Origin: Bacteroidota bacterium
GTDB lineage: Bacteria; Bacteroidota; Bacteroidia; Chitinophagales; Chitinophagaceae
NCBI GenBank assembly: GCA_023387985.1
Contig: JAEWHC010000004.1
Span: 124,001-188,000, forward strand
DNA length: 64,000 nucleotides
Direction: 5' to 3'
Below the pieces are notes generated by a model. That model made no database searches and was not told the origin of the DNA. It saw only the letters and a list, made by a program, of their open reading frames with translations. Shown piece after piece: positions 8,507-17,100 of the stretch (within the stretch, counting starts at the first letter, position 1; each line of letters begins with the position of its first letter). A program made the position numbers and the translations under genes.

Positions 8507-11500
8507 TCAATTCGTTGGTAAAATAATCAGAAAAACGGTTTTCTCACCATTTTTACTCTCCAAATTTATGGTTCCACCATGCGCTTTTACAATATCATAA
8601 GCGATGCTCAATCCCAATCCTGTTCCCTTTCCGGTTACCTTGGTGGTAAAGAATGGCTGGAATATCTTTTTCCTGATATCCGAAGGAATTCCGCCGCCAT
8701 TATCGGCAATGCGTATTTCAATTTCATCCACTAGTGATTTCGTTGTTACCGTAACCAGCGGCTTATAGGTATCCGCCGTCTGTTGCCCACTGTCCGCCAT
8801 TTGCCGCCTTCTATCCTCCTCCTGTACCGCCTGGAAAGCATTGTTTAAGAGGTTCAGCAATACGCGGCCAATATCCTGGGGAACCACATTCACTTTGGGT
8901 AGGTGCGGATCAAAGTTGGTTTCAAATGAGGCATTAAACGATTTGTCTTTTGCACGAAGACCATGATAGGCGAGTCGTAAATACTCATCGCATAATGCAT
9001 TTATGTCTGTGGGTTCTTTTTGTCCGCTGCTGCTGCGGCTATGCTGCAACATGCCTTTTACAATATCGCCGGCCCGTTTGCCATGGTGATTTATTTTTTC
9101 GAGGTTTTGCTTTAAATCATCTGCAATTTGTTGTGCGTCTTGTATATTTCCTTTCGAAAGTTCTTCGTTCATTTCATCTACCAATTCAGTACTTACCTCC
9201 GAAAAGTTGTTGACGAAGTTTAGCGGGTTTTGTATTTCATGTGCAATGCCTGCAGTGAGTTCGCCGAGGCTTGCCATCTTTTCTGACTGGATTAATTGTT
9301 GTTGGGTCATTTTCAGATTGGCGTATGCTTTCTCAATTTCTTTAGCTTGTGCCAATTCTTTTTCCTGGGCTGTTTCACGAACTTTTCGAATAGTGCGCAT
9401 CTTCTGGTATTTATGTATTCTCCAGATTACCAAACCCAGCACAAGTACATAAAAGGCATAAGCCCACCAACTGCGGTACCATGGTGGCAGCACTTTAAAA
9501 TTAAAACGTGCTTCTTCGCTCCAATTGTTAGCCCCTGGTTCACCCACACCCGTGTAGCGTGCTTTTACCCTAAACGCATATTTCCCTTCGCTAATGTTTC
9601 CAAAAGTGGCCTTGGTTTGTTTGAGAGGCGGGCTCCAGTCTCTGTTGTATCCCTCCAATAAATATTGATATTCCACCATGCCGGGGTTTGCCAGTTCGTT
9701 ACTGCCAAATTCAAAGCTTACCTGGTTGTGCCTGTAGGGCAACTCCAGGTTTTGTGGTAAAAAGCTAAATGGAAGGATGCTGTCGAATCGTATTCCATCA
9801 AAACGTTGCCGCAGTGAATCCCGGTCTTTCGCACCCAGGCTACGGCCGAAGGCGCTGGTTTCATCCACCAAAAGAAAGTTTTCAGAAGTGTTTGCGCCAG
9901 AATTAGGATTGTTTTTTACAGAAAGGGTACTCCACGATACCGGCACTTCATCTATCTGCAGGCGTTGAATATTAACCGTGGCCGGCTTCTTATTTCTGGT
10001 TACTGCACGATAGTCAAATTTTACCAGGTTTGTGCGGTCGCTTCCTGTGGCTATCCATAGTACACCCTTACTATCCAGCGTAAGTGCTTTTCCCCCTGCA
10101 TTCACGTCTCTTACCGGGTAGCCGGTGGTGGCATTAAAAATTTCAAGGTCATGCAGCTTTTCAAAAGAGTTATCTTTACCATCCGGCAAATTAAATATGG
10201 CAAGGCCCTGGTTGGTACCGGCCACCATTTTCCCTCCCGGTAACTCAAGTAATATCATAATTGTATTATCAGGTAAGCCATCGGAAATGCTGTAACTACG
10301 GAAACGCATGCCAGGACGTGCATTTGTAATAAAATCAGCTACCTGCGCCGAATCGGCAAAAGCCAATCCATTATTGGTGCCTATCCAAATATTTCCATGG
10401 GCATCTAATGAGATGGTTGAAATATATTCGTCCGGAAGCCCATGTTCTTTATTAAATACCCGGAAACTGCTGCCATCAAAATAATTCAATCCTTTCTCTG
10501 TTCCAATCCATAGTTTTCCATTTTTGCTTTCTTTTACCACCTTGATAGTCGCGTCTGAAAGACCTTGCTTAGTTGTATAATTTGTGAGGGAGAAAATGTT
10601 TGTTTTATTTTTTTCTAATATTACCCGGCTCAATCCCTGGCTGGTTCCTGCCCAATAACCGCCAGTTGCAGCGGGAGTGATGCAGTAAATGGCACTGCTG
10701 GGCAAACCATGACGTCGGCTATTATAGGTGCGAAAAACCTTGCCATCAAATATGCTCAAACCGCTCCGGGAAGTAATCCATAAATTCCCGATATTATCCA
10801 TTTCTACATCGGATAAATTACCATTCAGCATTCCCTGCTTTTCTCCATAATAAGTTATGGTTTGTCCTTTCAGTTTTGCAATCCCACCTCCATAAGTTGC
10901 CAACCAAAAATTATCATCGGGAGCTTCAAGAATACCCCATACTAGGTAGGTCAATCCCTGCTGATTGGTAAGATTGGAAAAGGAAGGGTCTTTAAAAACA
11001 CCAATTCCGGCTCCGGTTGTTCCCATCCAAATATGACCGTCCTTATCTTCCTGAATACTTATAATCGCATCGTCGGTTAACCCATTGGCAGTGGTGAAGG
11101 ATGTAAATTGTTTACCATCAAAAACATGCAGGCCATCTTCTGCGGTGCCTATCCAAACTTTTCCATCAGATGCTACATGCACAGCCCTGATCCATTTTTC
11201 TGATAACCTTGTATCATTTGAAAAAGGCAAAAGGGTGCCGGCTCCTTCAGGATTGAAATAATATAATCCCTTTGAAGTCCCAATCCAAAAATTACCCGAT
11301 CGATCTTTGGCCATCCTTTGTGTTATAAGCAAACCCTGATTATCAGGAATAGTGAAATGAATAAATTTTTGTCCGTCAAAGCGGCTTATGCCAGGACCAT
11401 TGCCTATCCAAATTTTTCCGGCGTCATCTTTAAAAAGGGTGCTTACTGCCTGGTGTCGTAGCCCATTGGTTGTATCATATTTTGCTAAAACTTGTCCAGC

Positions 11501-12289
11501 ACCTTGTTGCAGATGCATGTCCAAATGGATCAGGCCATTGTATAAAGTCGCTATCCACAAAGATCCATCATTATCTTCCTTGACATCAAAAACAATCTTT
11601 TTTAATTCCTCATGTTCATTATAGTTTTTGAAAGACTTGCCATCGTACCTGTTGAGCCCATTATCTGTTCCAATCCAGATATATCCCCTGCTGTCTTCCA
11701 TCAAACAATAGATTAAACTCCCTGTCAACCCATGAGATGTATTGAAGTTGGTAAATTTTTGACCATCAAAACGGCTCAATCCTGCGCCTTGTGTTCCTAT
11801 CCAATAATTTCCCTTACTGTCCAGCAGTGAAGAAAGCACCCCATCAAGCGCCAATCCATCGTCAGTAGAAAAATGCTTAAAAAAAGCTTTCCCTCCGTTA
11901 CCCAGCAACATGGGTTTGCCATCGGTTGTTAAAACTGTATCCCCATTATGATTGGTGAGCAGAGGTAAACTTGAGGTAAGAGGCGGTTCCTGGGGCAGTA
12001 CAATAGGTATACCTGAAGACGTTATAAATGAAAAGCTGCCTTTTTTGATGGGAACAGGAATTTCAATTGGGCTGCCCCTGTCGGCCATAAAGATTTCCTT
12101 CGGTTGCAAAGAGTCGGGCAGGTCGGCAAAGCGGTGAGTGATAGCCGGCACAATGGAGACTTTTTGTGTAACACTTTCTTTTCCAGATGTGTCCTCTGCA
12201 GCCTGGCAACCCGCCAAAACGATGACGCTGTAAAAGATTAGGTAAGCCAAATGCAGTTGCTTTCTCATCATTAAAGTTGTAAGGTTCAT
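8507..12289 (-). CDS. Ligand-sensor (Reg_prop propeller) histidine kinase
   Basis: A 1260-residue membrane kinase. An N-terminal signal ends in a lipobox-like VLAGC (a start at 12268 gives a cleaner signal). About 14 Reg_prop blades of type WIGTxxGLxxFDG follow, enough for two seven-bladed propellers. Next come a Y_Y_Y domain (EYQYLLEGYNRDW), one transmembrane helix (WWAYAFYVLVLGLVIW), a coiled coil, HisKA with His1017 (TAGIAHEIQNPLNF) and HATPase (NLLNNAFQAV, DNGGGIPSD, GKGTGLGLS). Unlike hybrid relatives it lacks a receiver and AraC domain. A Gln/Asp-rich linker (RRRQMADSGQQTADTYK) interrupts the HATPase domain after the N-box. It is the first gene of a leftward four-gene signalling operon. 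Confidence 0.9.
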   Translation of the reverse strand: MNLTTLMMRKQLHLAYLIFYSVIVLAGCQAAEDTSGKESVTQKVSIVPAITHRFADLPDSLQPKEIFMADRGSPIEIPVPIKKGSFSFITSSGIPIVLPQEPPLTSSLPLLTNHNGDTVLTTDGKPMLLGNGGKAFFKHFSTDDGLALDGVLSSLLDSKGNYWIGTQGAGLSRFDGQKFTNFNTSHGLTGSLIYCLMEDSRGYIWIGTDNGLNRYDGKSFKNYNEHEELKKIVFDVKEDNDGSLWIATLYNGLIHLDMHLQQGAGQVLAKYDTTNGLRHQAVSTLFKDDAGKIWIGNGPGISRFDGQKFIHFTIPDNQGLLITQRMAKDRSGNFWIGTSKGLYYFNPEGAGTLLPFSNDTRLSEKWIRAVHVASDGKVWIGTAEDGLHVFDGKQFTSFTTANGLTDDAIISIQEDKDGHIWMGTTGAGIGVFKDPSFSNLTNQQGLTYLVWGILEAPDDNFWLATYGGGIAKLKGQTITYYGEKQGMLNGNLSDVEMDNIGNLWITSRSGLSIFDGKVFRTYNSRRHGLPSSAIYCITPAATGGYWAGTSQGLSRVILEKNKTNIFSLTNYTTKQGLSDATIKVVKESKNGKLWIGTEKGLNYFDGSSFRVFNKEHGLPDEYISTISLDAHGNIWIGTNNGLAFADSAQVADFITNARPGMRFRSYSISDGLPDNTIMILLELPGGKMVAGTNQGLAIFNLPDGKDNSFEKLHDLEIFNATTGYPVRDVNAGGKALTLDSKGVLWIATGSDRTNLVKFDYRAVTRNKKPATVNIQRLQIDEVPVSWSTLSVKNNPNSGANTSENFLLVDETSAFGRSLGAKDRDSLRQRFDGIRFDSILPFSFLPQNLELPYRHNQVSFEFGSNELANPGMVEYQYLLEGYNRDWSPPLKQTKATFGNISEGKYAFRVKARYTGVGEPGANNWSEEARFNFKVLPPWYRSWWAYAFYVLVLGLVIWRIHKYQKMRTIRKVRETAQEKELAQAKEIEKAYANLKMTQQQLIQSEKMASLGELTAGIAHEIQNPLNFVNNFSEVSTELVDEMNEELSKGNIQDAQQIADDLKQNLEKINHHGKRAGDIVKGMLQHSRSSSGQKEPTDINALCDEYLRLAYHGLRAKDKSFNASFETNFDPHLPKVNVVPQDIGRVLLNLLNNAFQAVQEEDRRRQMADSGQQTADTYKPLVTVTTKSLVDEIEIRIADNGGGIPSDIRKKIFQPFFTTKVTGKGTGLGLSIAYDIVKAHGGTINLESKNGEKTVFLIILPTN

Positions 12290-12304
12290 ATTTTATTCAT
12301 TTAA

Positions 12305-12516
12305 AAAAGCTTGTATTTTTTCCCTCATCTTCAATTTCACCTGGTGGCACAGGAATTCCACCGCCATCATCAGCATCGCCGCATTTCAATTTCATCAACT
12401 AGTGATTTCGTTGAAACAACCAGGGATTTATTGGTCTGCGCCGTCTTCTGTGCGCTTGCAGCCCTTTGCGGCCTGCTCTCTTCCTGTACAACCTGGAAGG
12501 CATTGTTTAAGAGATT
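12305..12516 (-). pseudogene. Decayed HATPase_c fragment of a histidine kinase
   Basis: Reading leftward from 12516, NLLNNAFQVVQEE, an AQKTAQTNKSLV linker and STKSLVDEIEM match the N-box region of the adjacent intact kinase. The homology then changes frame: DDGGGIP near 12365 and KMREKIQAF near 12310 correspond to DNGGGIP and DIRKKIFQPF of the intact protein. It has two or more frameshifts, no start and no N-terminal half. It lies directly upstream of the intact kinase start and is best explained as the residue of a tandem kinase duplicate. Confidence 0.75.
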
Positions 12517-13058
12517 TGGTATTCTAAATCTTCGATTTTCCGGATGCTTTGGTATGTGGTATTGCTGGCTTGTGTTTTTCGTCTCTCGTGCTGCAGCCGG
12601 TTCGTAAGTTAGGCTCAATGCCAATCCGGAATACATACAGGATTTTTTTGTGGGGAAAAAGGATGTAATCGTCGGATAATCGCAATTGGTGCCGAAAAAG
12701 CGGAAAAAAGACATGTACCGCCTGATTGTATAAAAATCCGAAAAGCAATAGATTGTCATTTTGGCTATGCGATCCGGATGATTATTGTTGGCCATAGTTA
12801 ATAAATCACAGGACCCAATTGGCGTCCAGGTTAAATGTGAAGGCTTATAAAAATATTTGGAGGAATGGGAAAAAGCAAATCAAACGGAAAATAAATATCA
12901 GTCTAATTTTTTACCAGGATCGCAACGATGCGGGATTTCCAACGAACCTACCAGTGCGGAGGTTGAACATACCCGGGGGTTGTGGTCTTCGGGCCTTTAG
13001 AGGCCTGATATAGGCCGTTGACTCTTTATGCGATGATGTAGATTTGAAAACGCTTATT
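12517..13058. other. Intergenic region with no supported gene
   Basis: About 540 bases between the kinase relic and the end of folC. A leftward frame (12370-12795) enters the relic, but the part before it has no recognisable motif. Two overlapping GC-rich palindromes (GGCCTTTAGAGGCC, AGGCCTGATATAGGCC) lie near 12991-13017 and could form a hairpin 3' of folC, without a clear T-run. The promoter of the signalling operon may be here but was not identified. Confidence 0.45.
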
Positions 13059-14369
13059 TTAGCACAGGCTTTCCCTGTCAAGCTCTCCCACCAGGAAAAC
13101 GCTTCCGCAAACGATCACCACATCCCGCCCATCCGCCGCATTCAGGGCTGCTTTCAAGGCTTCATTCACATTTTCGAATGCCCCGCCTTTTAATCCATAA
13201 TGCGCTCCAAGGTCACGAAGCCCGGCGGCAGGAAATTGCCGGGCGGAGTGCACATGCGTAAAATAATACTTCCATTCCGGCGAAAGCAGGCGGATAACCT
13301 CTGCAATTTCCTTGTCCTTAACCATGCCAATGACCATATGTATCCTGCGACCCTCAGCTTCACGCTGCATAGATTTAAGTTGCTCAACAACCAGGTTCAT
13401 GCCATGCGGGTTATGGGCCACATCCAATACCAGGTAAGGGTTGCTCCCAAGCACTTCCCAACGTCCCCTCAGGCCGGTACTCCCCTTCACTTTCGAAAAG
13501 GCCAAAATCGTTTTCTGATCATCCAGGTTCCAGCCTTTTTCTTTCAAAACCTCTGCGGCCGTCCACGCGGTACGCACATTCAGCCGTTGGTAATTCCCGG
13601 GCAGGTCGCAGGAGATTTTAATATGTTCACCAGATCTTTTTGATATCAGTCCAATCTGCAGTTCAGTCGGGCTGCCAGGCACATCACCAATGGCATATTC
13701 CTGGTCGGCAAAGATTATCTCACTTCCGGTTTCTGCAGCTTTTTGCCTGAAAACCATTTCGGTTTCGGGGTGCGTTTCCCCAATCACAACTGGCCGGCCG
13801 GGCTTGATGATGCCGGCTTTCTGTTCTGCGATTTTCTCCAGGGTTTCCCCTAAAATGCTCATATGATCGAAACCGATATTGGTAATGATGGAAATTTCCG
13901 GATCCACCACATTTGTGGAATCGAGCAGGCCGCCCAAGCCGGTTTCCATGATGGCAATATCCACCTGCTGTTGCGCAAAATAATCAAGCGTCATGGCTAC
14001 GGTAACCTCAAAAAAACTGGGCTCAAAGGATTCGATTGCCGGTTTCAGTTTTTCGGTGATGGCGACGACTGATTCTTCGTCAATCCATGTACCGTTAATT
14101 CTTATTCTTTCGCGGAAATCCGTTAAATGGGGTGAGGTATAGAGACCGGTTTTGAATTCGTGTTCCTGTAAAATGGCAGCCATCATGTGGCTTACACTTC
14201 CCTTACCGTTTGTACCGGCAACATGAATACATTGGAGGTTTTTCTGCGGATCGCCCAGTTCTTTCAACAGCTCAAGCGTATTCCGCAGGTCGGTCTTTAG
14301 CGCTTTGGCGCCAACCCGGCTGAACATTGGCAGTTTGCTGTATAAATAATCAACGGTTTGCTGGTACAT
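13059..14369 (-). CDS. folC: Folylpolyglutamate synthase / dihydrofolate synthase FolC
   Basis: A 436-residue Mur-ligase-fold enzyme that adds glutamate to (dihydro)pteroate and folates with ATP. Visible motifs are P-loop HVAGTNGKGSVSH, the substrate-loop region YTSPHLTDFRERIRING, METGLGGLLDSTNVV, ITNIGFDHMSILG, the KAGIIKPGRPV block and the C-terminal DVAHNPHG motif. The length is normal for the family. The ATG at 14369 (MYQQTVDYLYSKLPMF) fits the usual N-terminus better than the TTG at 14387. It appears monocistronic. Confidence 0.95.
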   Translation of the reverse strand: MYQQTVDYLYSKLPMFSRVGAKALKTDLRNTLELLKELGDPQKNLQCIHVAGTNGKGSVSHMMAAILQEHEFKTGLYTSPHLTDFRERIRINGTWIDEESVVAITEKLKPAIESFEPSFFEVTVAMTLDYFAQQQVDIAIMETGLGGLLDSTNVVDPEISIITNIGFDHMSILGETLEKIAEQKAGIIKPGRPVVIGETHPETEMVFRQKAAETGSEIIFADQEYAIGDVPGSPTELQIGLISKRSGEHIKISCDLPGNYQRLNVRTAWTAAEVLKEKGWNLDDQKTILAFSKVKGSTGLRGRWEVLGSNPYLVLDVAHNPHGMNLVVEQLKSMQREAEGRRIHMVIGMVKDKEIAEVIRLLSPEWKYYFTHVHSARQFPAAGLRDLGAHYGLKGGAFENVNEALKAALNAADGRDVVIVCGSVFLVGELDRESLC

Positions 14370-14423
14370 TTTCCTGGAAAAAGCCAAAGCTAATCAAATT
14401 TGACCTTTGGGGATCTGTTGACC

Positions 14424-14590
14424 ATGAACAGACAATCGCACCCGAAAACATTGAACCTGCAACCTTTTTTATCCAATGAACCCGTAACGCTGCAGCATTG
14501 GCAGCCAGGTGACCTTCAACGCCTGTATGCGTCGCTTCCGATCCGGAAATTTGTGCGGCACAACCTCAACCTCAACCCAAGGATCAAAAA
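14424..14590 (+). pseudogene. Truncated, frameshifted GNAT acetyltransferase N-terminus
   Basis: Reading from ATG 14424, LNLQPFLSNEPVTLQHWQPG followed by DLQRLYA resembles the start of a common Bacteroidota GNAT family (LQP..L.N..V.LRPL...D...LYAVASDP). At about 14530 the homology moves to the next frame, which gives VASDPEICAAQPQPQPKDQ. A one-base deletion therefore splits the LYAVASDPE motif. The rest of the enzyme is missing, and the sequence runs into the 3' end of the cytochrome gene on the other strand. Confidence 0.6.
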
Positions 14591-15091
14591 TCAGTTTTCC
14601 TTTTTGCGTTCAGCTTTTTTTCCCGGCTCTTTCGCCTCCTGCTGAGTTGCCGGTTTCAGTTCCATAGCCTTCAGGCTGTCAGGAATGGGTTTTGGCGCCA
14701 CTAGCGGAATCTTTTCGCCCTGGTGGCAGGTATAGCAATGAACCGGTGCTGAAGCCGCATTGGTTACTATATCCACATCAAAATACTGGGCATTGATGGC
14801 CATGGTCATTTTCATCATTTCACGGGCCATAGCTTTATGCGGGTTATCGTCCTTTTCAAATTCCATTTTTTTGGTTTCCTGGTTCCGCACATGGCAGAAA
14901 CCACATTTTACATTCAGGGCTTCTGTAAAGCTGTCCATCACCTTGTCAAGGCTTTCTTTAGAAATATCTTTCGGCAGGATCTGCAGGTTCTTGAATTCCG
15001 GATCACCGGCGTGTTTGTCTGTGCTCCAGATGTTGAAGGAGGCTACCATAGCAATGATCAGTATGGTAATGATTGATTGCTTTCGTTTCAT
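14591..15091 (-). CDS. Exported dihaem c-type cytochrome (reaction-centre cytochrome-like)
   Basis: A 166-residue protein with an N-terminal signal/anchor (SIITILIIAMVASFNIW) and two CxxCH haem-attachment sites, KCGFCHVRN and HCYTCHQG. Methionines and conserved ILPKDISKESLDKVMDSF and DNPHKAMAREMMKMT blocks recall the family related to the photosynthetic reaction-centre cytochrome subunit, which also occurs in non-phototrophic Bacteroidota. It probably acts in periplasmic electron transfer. The tail after about residue 140 is Lys/Glu-rich and disordered. A GNAT relic lies at its 3' end on the opposite strand. Confidence 0.83.
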   Translation of the reverse strand: MKRKQSIITILIIAMVASFNIWSTDKHAGDPEFKNLQILPKDISKESLDKVMDSFTEALNVKCGFCHVRNQETKKMEFEKDDNPHKAMAREMMKMTMAINAQYFDVDIVTNAASAPVHCYTCHQGEKIPLVAPKPIPDSLKAMELKPATQQEAKEPGKKAERKKEN

Positions 15092-15229
15092 GTTGGCTAT
15101 AGTTTTAAGAACTGAAATAACGAAAAAAATTTCAAAAACAAAAATTGCGCATTTTGATTTCCCGGTTACCGATTTAAAATATCAAAGGTGTTGCGTCTGC
15201 AAAAAATCAGGATTTCAGATAAAGAATAA

Positions 15230-17056
15230 TCAGGGTAAACTGCCCACAGATTCCTGTTGCCGTTCGTACATATCGTGGTAAATACCATTGTGCTTAAGCA
15301 AATCGAGATGGTTGCCGGACTCGGCAAGCCGGCCATTTTGAAATACAAGAATGGCATCAAAATCCATGTGGTGAAAAATACGGTGGGTGATGATGAGCGC
15401 CGTCTTATTTTTCAGGTTATGTTTCAGGTTATTCAACACGATGCGTTCCGTTTGTGCGTCAACAGCGCTGAGGCAATCATCGAGAACCACTACATCGGCT
15501 TCCTTCAGTAATGCACGGGCAATGGAGATGCGTTGCTTTTGTCCGCCGCTAAGCGTGACGCCCCTTTCCCCGACGAGTGTATTGTATCCATCAGCAAAAC
15601 CCATGATCTCATGGTGAATTGATGCCGCTTTGGCAGCCTCTTCCACTTCTTGCATACTTACCTGCTCATTTCCAAAGCGGATATTGTTTGCAATGGTATC
15701 GCTGAAAAGGAATACCTCCTGTGGCACATACGAAATTGAACCGCGTAAAACATCCAGTTTCAGGTCTTTTACATTTACTCCATGAAATAATATCGCACCC
15801 TTGTCCACATCAAAAAACCGCAACAACAATTGCACGATGGTGGATTTTCCACTTCCAGTCCTACCCATAATGCCGATCATTTTGCCTGCTTCCACTTCGA
15901 AACGAACATCTTTCATGGCCTGAATGCCGGTATTGGAATAAGTGAAGTCTACATTACGGAATTCGATCACTTTTTTCCTCGGTTCAAATACCGAAACTTT
16001 TCCATCCTGAATCTCCGGGTTGATCTGCAAAAATTCATTCAGCCTTTTTTGTGAAGCCGATGCACGCTGTATGATGCTGGCCACCCAGCCAATTGCGCCT
16101 ACCGGAAATTGCAGCATATTGATGTATAAAACAAATTCAACAAGCGTTCCAATCGCCGTTACTTTTCCCGTAAGAAAATAAATGCCGCCGATCATTATGG
16201 TAATCAGTGTGCTCAGGCCGATCAGCAATTGAATGGATGGAAAATAGTACGCGTCCACCCTTGCCAGGCCGATAGCATTCTTCCGGTAGTCCTTGCTGTT
16301 CTCCCTGAAAAAATCGAGCATCAGTGTTTCCTGAACATAACTTTTAATCACCCGTATGCCGCTGTAAGCCTGTTGCGCATCCGTGGTGAGGGCGCTCATT
16401 TTTTGCTGTACCTTTTCGCTGCGCCGGTGGATAATGGTATTAACCTTAAAAATGATGATGGCAAGCAATGGCAATGGCGCCAGGACATATAGGGTGAGTT
16501 CAACATTTTTCGCCAGCATATTTCCAATGGCAAAAAACAGCATAGAAACGAGATTGACGAGGTACATAACCGCCGGGCCTACATACTGACGAACCCGGCT
16601 CACATCTTCGGTGATGCGGTTCATAAGATCACCAATACTGTTGACCTTGTAAAATGAGGAATCAAGCCGTTGGTACTGGTGGTAGATCTCGTTTTTTTGA
16701 TCGAACTCAATGTGCCTGCTCATTACAATGATGGTTTGCCGCATGAAAAACATGAACAAGCCCCGCAGAATTGCGAGCACGAGTATAGTAATGGAACAAA
16801 GGGCAACCACCTGGGCGAAAGTCCAGTCGAGGTTATTAACCCATTCGATAAAACGGTTTACCAACGGATCGGTTTGCCTGGATTTCTGTGCTGTGTCTCC
16901 GCCGGGCAGCAGGGCCTGCACTTTATCCACAACAAAAGCGGTAATCTGTGGCGTAAGCACCGCCAGGTAGTTCGACATCAGGATAAAAACCACTCCCGCC
17001 ATAAGGCGTTTGCGATATTTCCAGAAATATTTATTGACTGCCTGTAAATGCTTCAT
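15230..17056 (-). CDS. ABC exporter half-transporter (fused permease and ATPase)
   Basis: A 608-residue protein with a six-helix ABC-exporter membrane domain (about 1-310) and a nucleotide-binding domain. Walker A is GRTGSGKST, the Q-loop is YVPQEVF, the signature is LSGGQKQRIS, and the H-loop is ITHRIF. The Walker B segment reads VVVLDDCLSAVDA, so the catalytic Glu is replaced by Asp. This is characteristic of the degenerate-site subunit of heterodimeric exporters. No partner half is encoded in this window. Start MKHLQAVNKYFWKYR at 17056 is preferred because the upstream ATG at 17104 adds 16 atypical residues and overlaps the preceding gene. Confidence 0.88.
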   Translation of the reverse strand: MKHLQAVNKYFWKYRKRLMAGVVFILMSNYLAVLTPQITAFVVDKVQALLPGGDTAQKSRQTDPLVNRFIEWVNNLDWTFAQVVALCSITILVLAILRGLFMFFMRQTIIVMSRHIEFDQKNEIYHQYQRLDSSFYKVNSIGDLMNRITEDVSRVRQYVGPAVMYLVNLVSMLFFAIGNMLAKNVELTLYVLAPLPLLAIIIFKVNTIIHRRSEKVQQKMSALTTDAQQAYSGIRVIKSYVQETLMLDFFRENSKDYRKNAIGLARVDAYYFPSIQLLIGLSTLITIMIGGIYFLTGKVTAIGTLVEFVLYINMLQFPVGAIGWVASIIQRASASQKRLNEFLQINPEIQDGKVSVFEPRKKVIEFRNVDFTYSNTGIQAMKDVRFEVEAGKMIGIMGRTGSGKSTIVQLLLRFFDVDKGAILFHGVNVKDLKLDVLRGSISYVPQEVFLFSDTIANNIRFGNEQVSMQEVEEAAKAASIHHEIMGFADGYNTLVGERGVTLSGGQKQRISIARALLKEADVVVLDDCLSAVDAQTERIVLNNLKHNLKNKTALIITHRIFHHMDFDAILVFQNGRLAESGNHLDLLKHNGIYHDMYERQQESVGSLP

Positions 17057-17100
17057 GAACCAAATTCTCAGCCCGAAAAAGCAAATGTAGGTTGAGGAAT

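Noticed and set aside
12370..12795. A leftward 141-codon gene upstream of the propeller kinase
   Set aside because: Its end matches part of a kinase HATPase domain that then goes out of frame, and the beginning has no recognisable content; it is a relic-containing chance frame.
14400..14645. A rightward 81-codon gene
   Set aside because: It overlaps the cytochrome gene on the other strand, and the GNAT homology shifts frame inside it, so it is a pseudogene.
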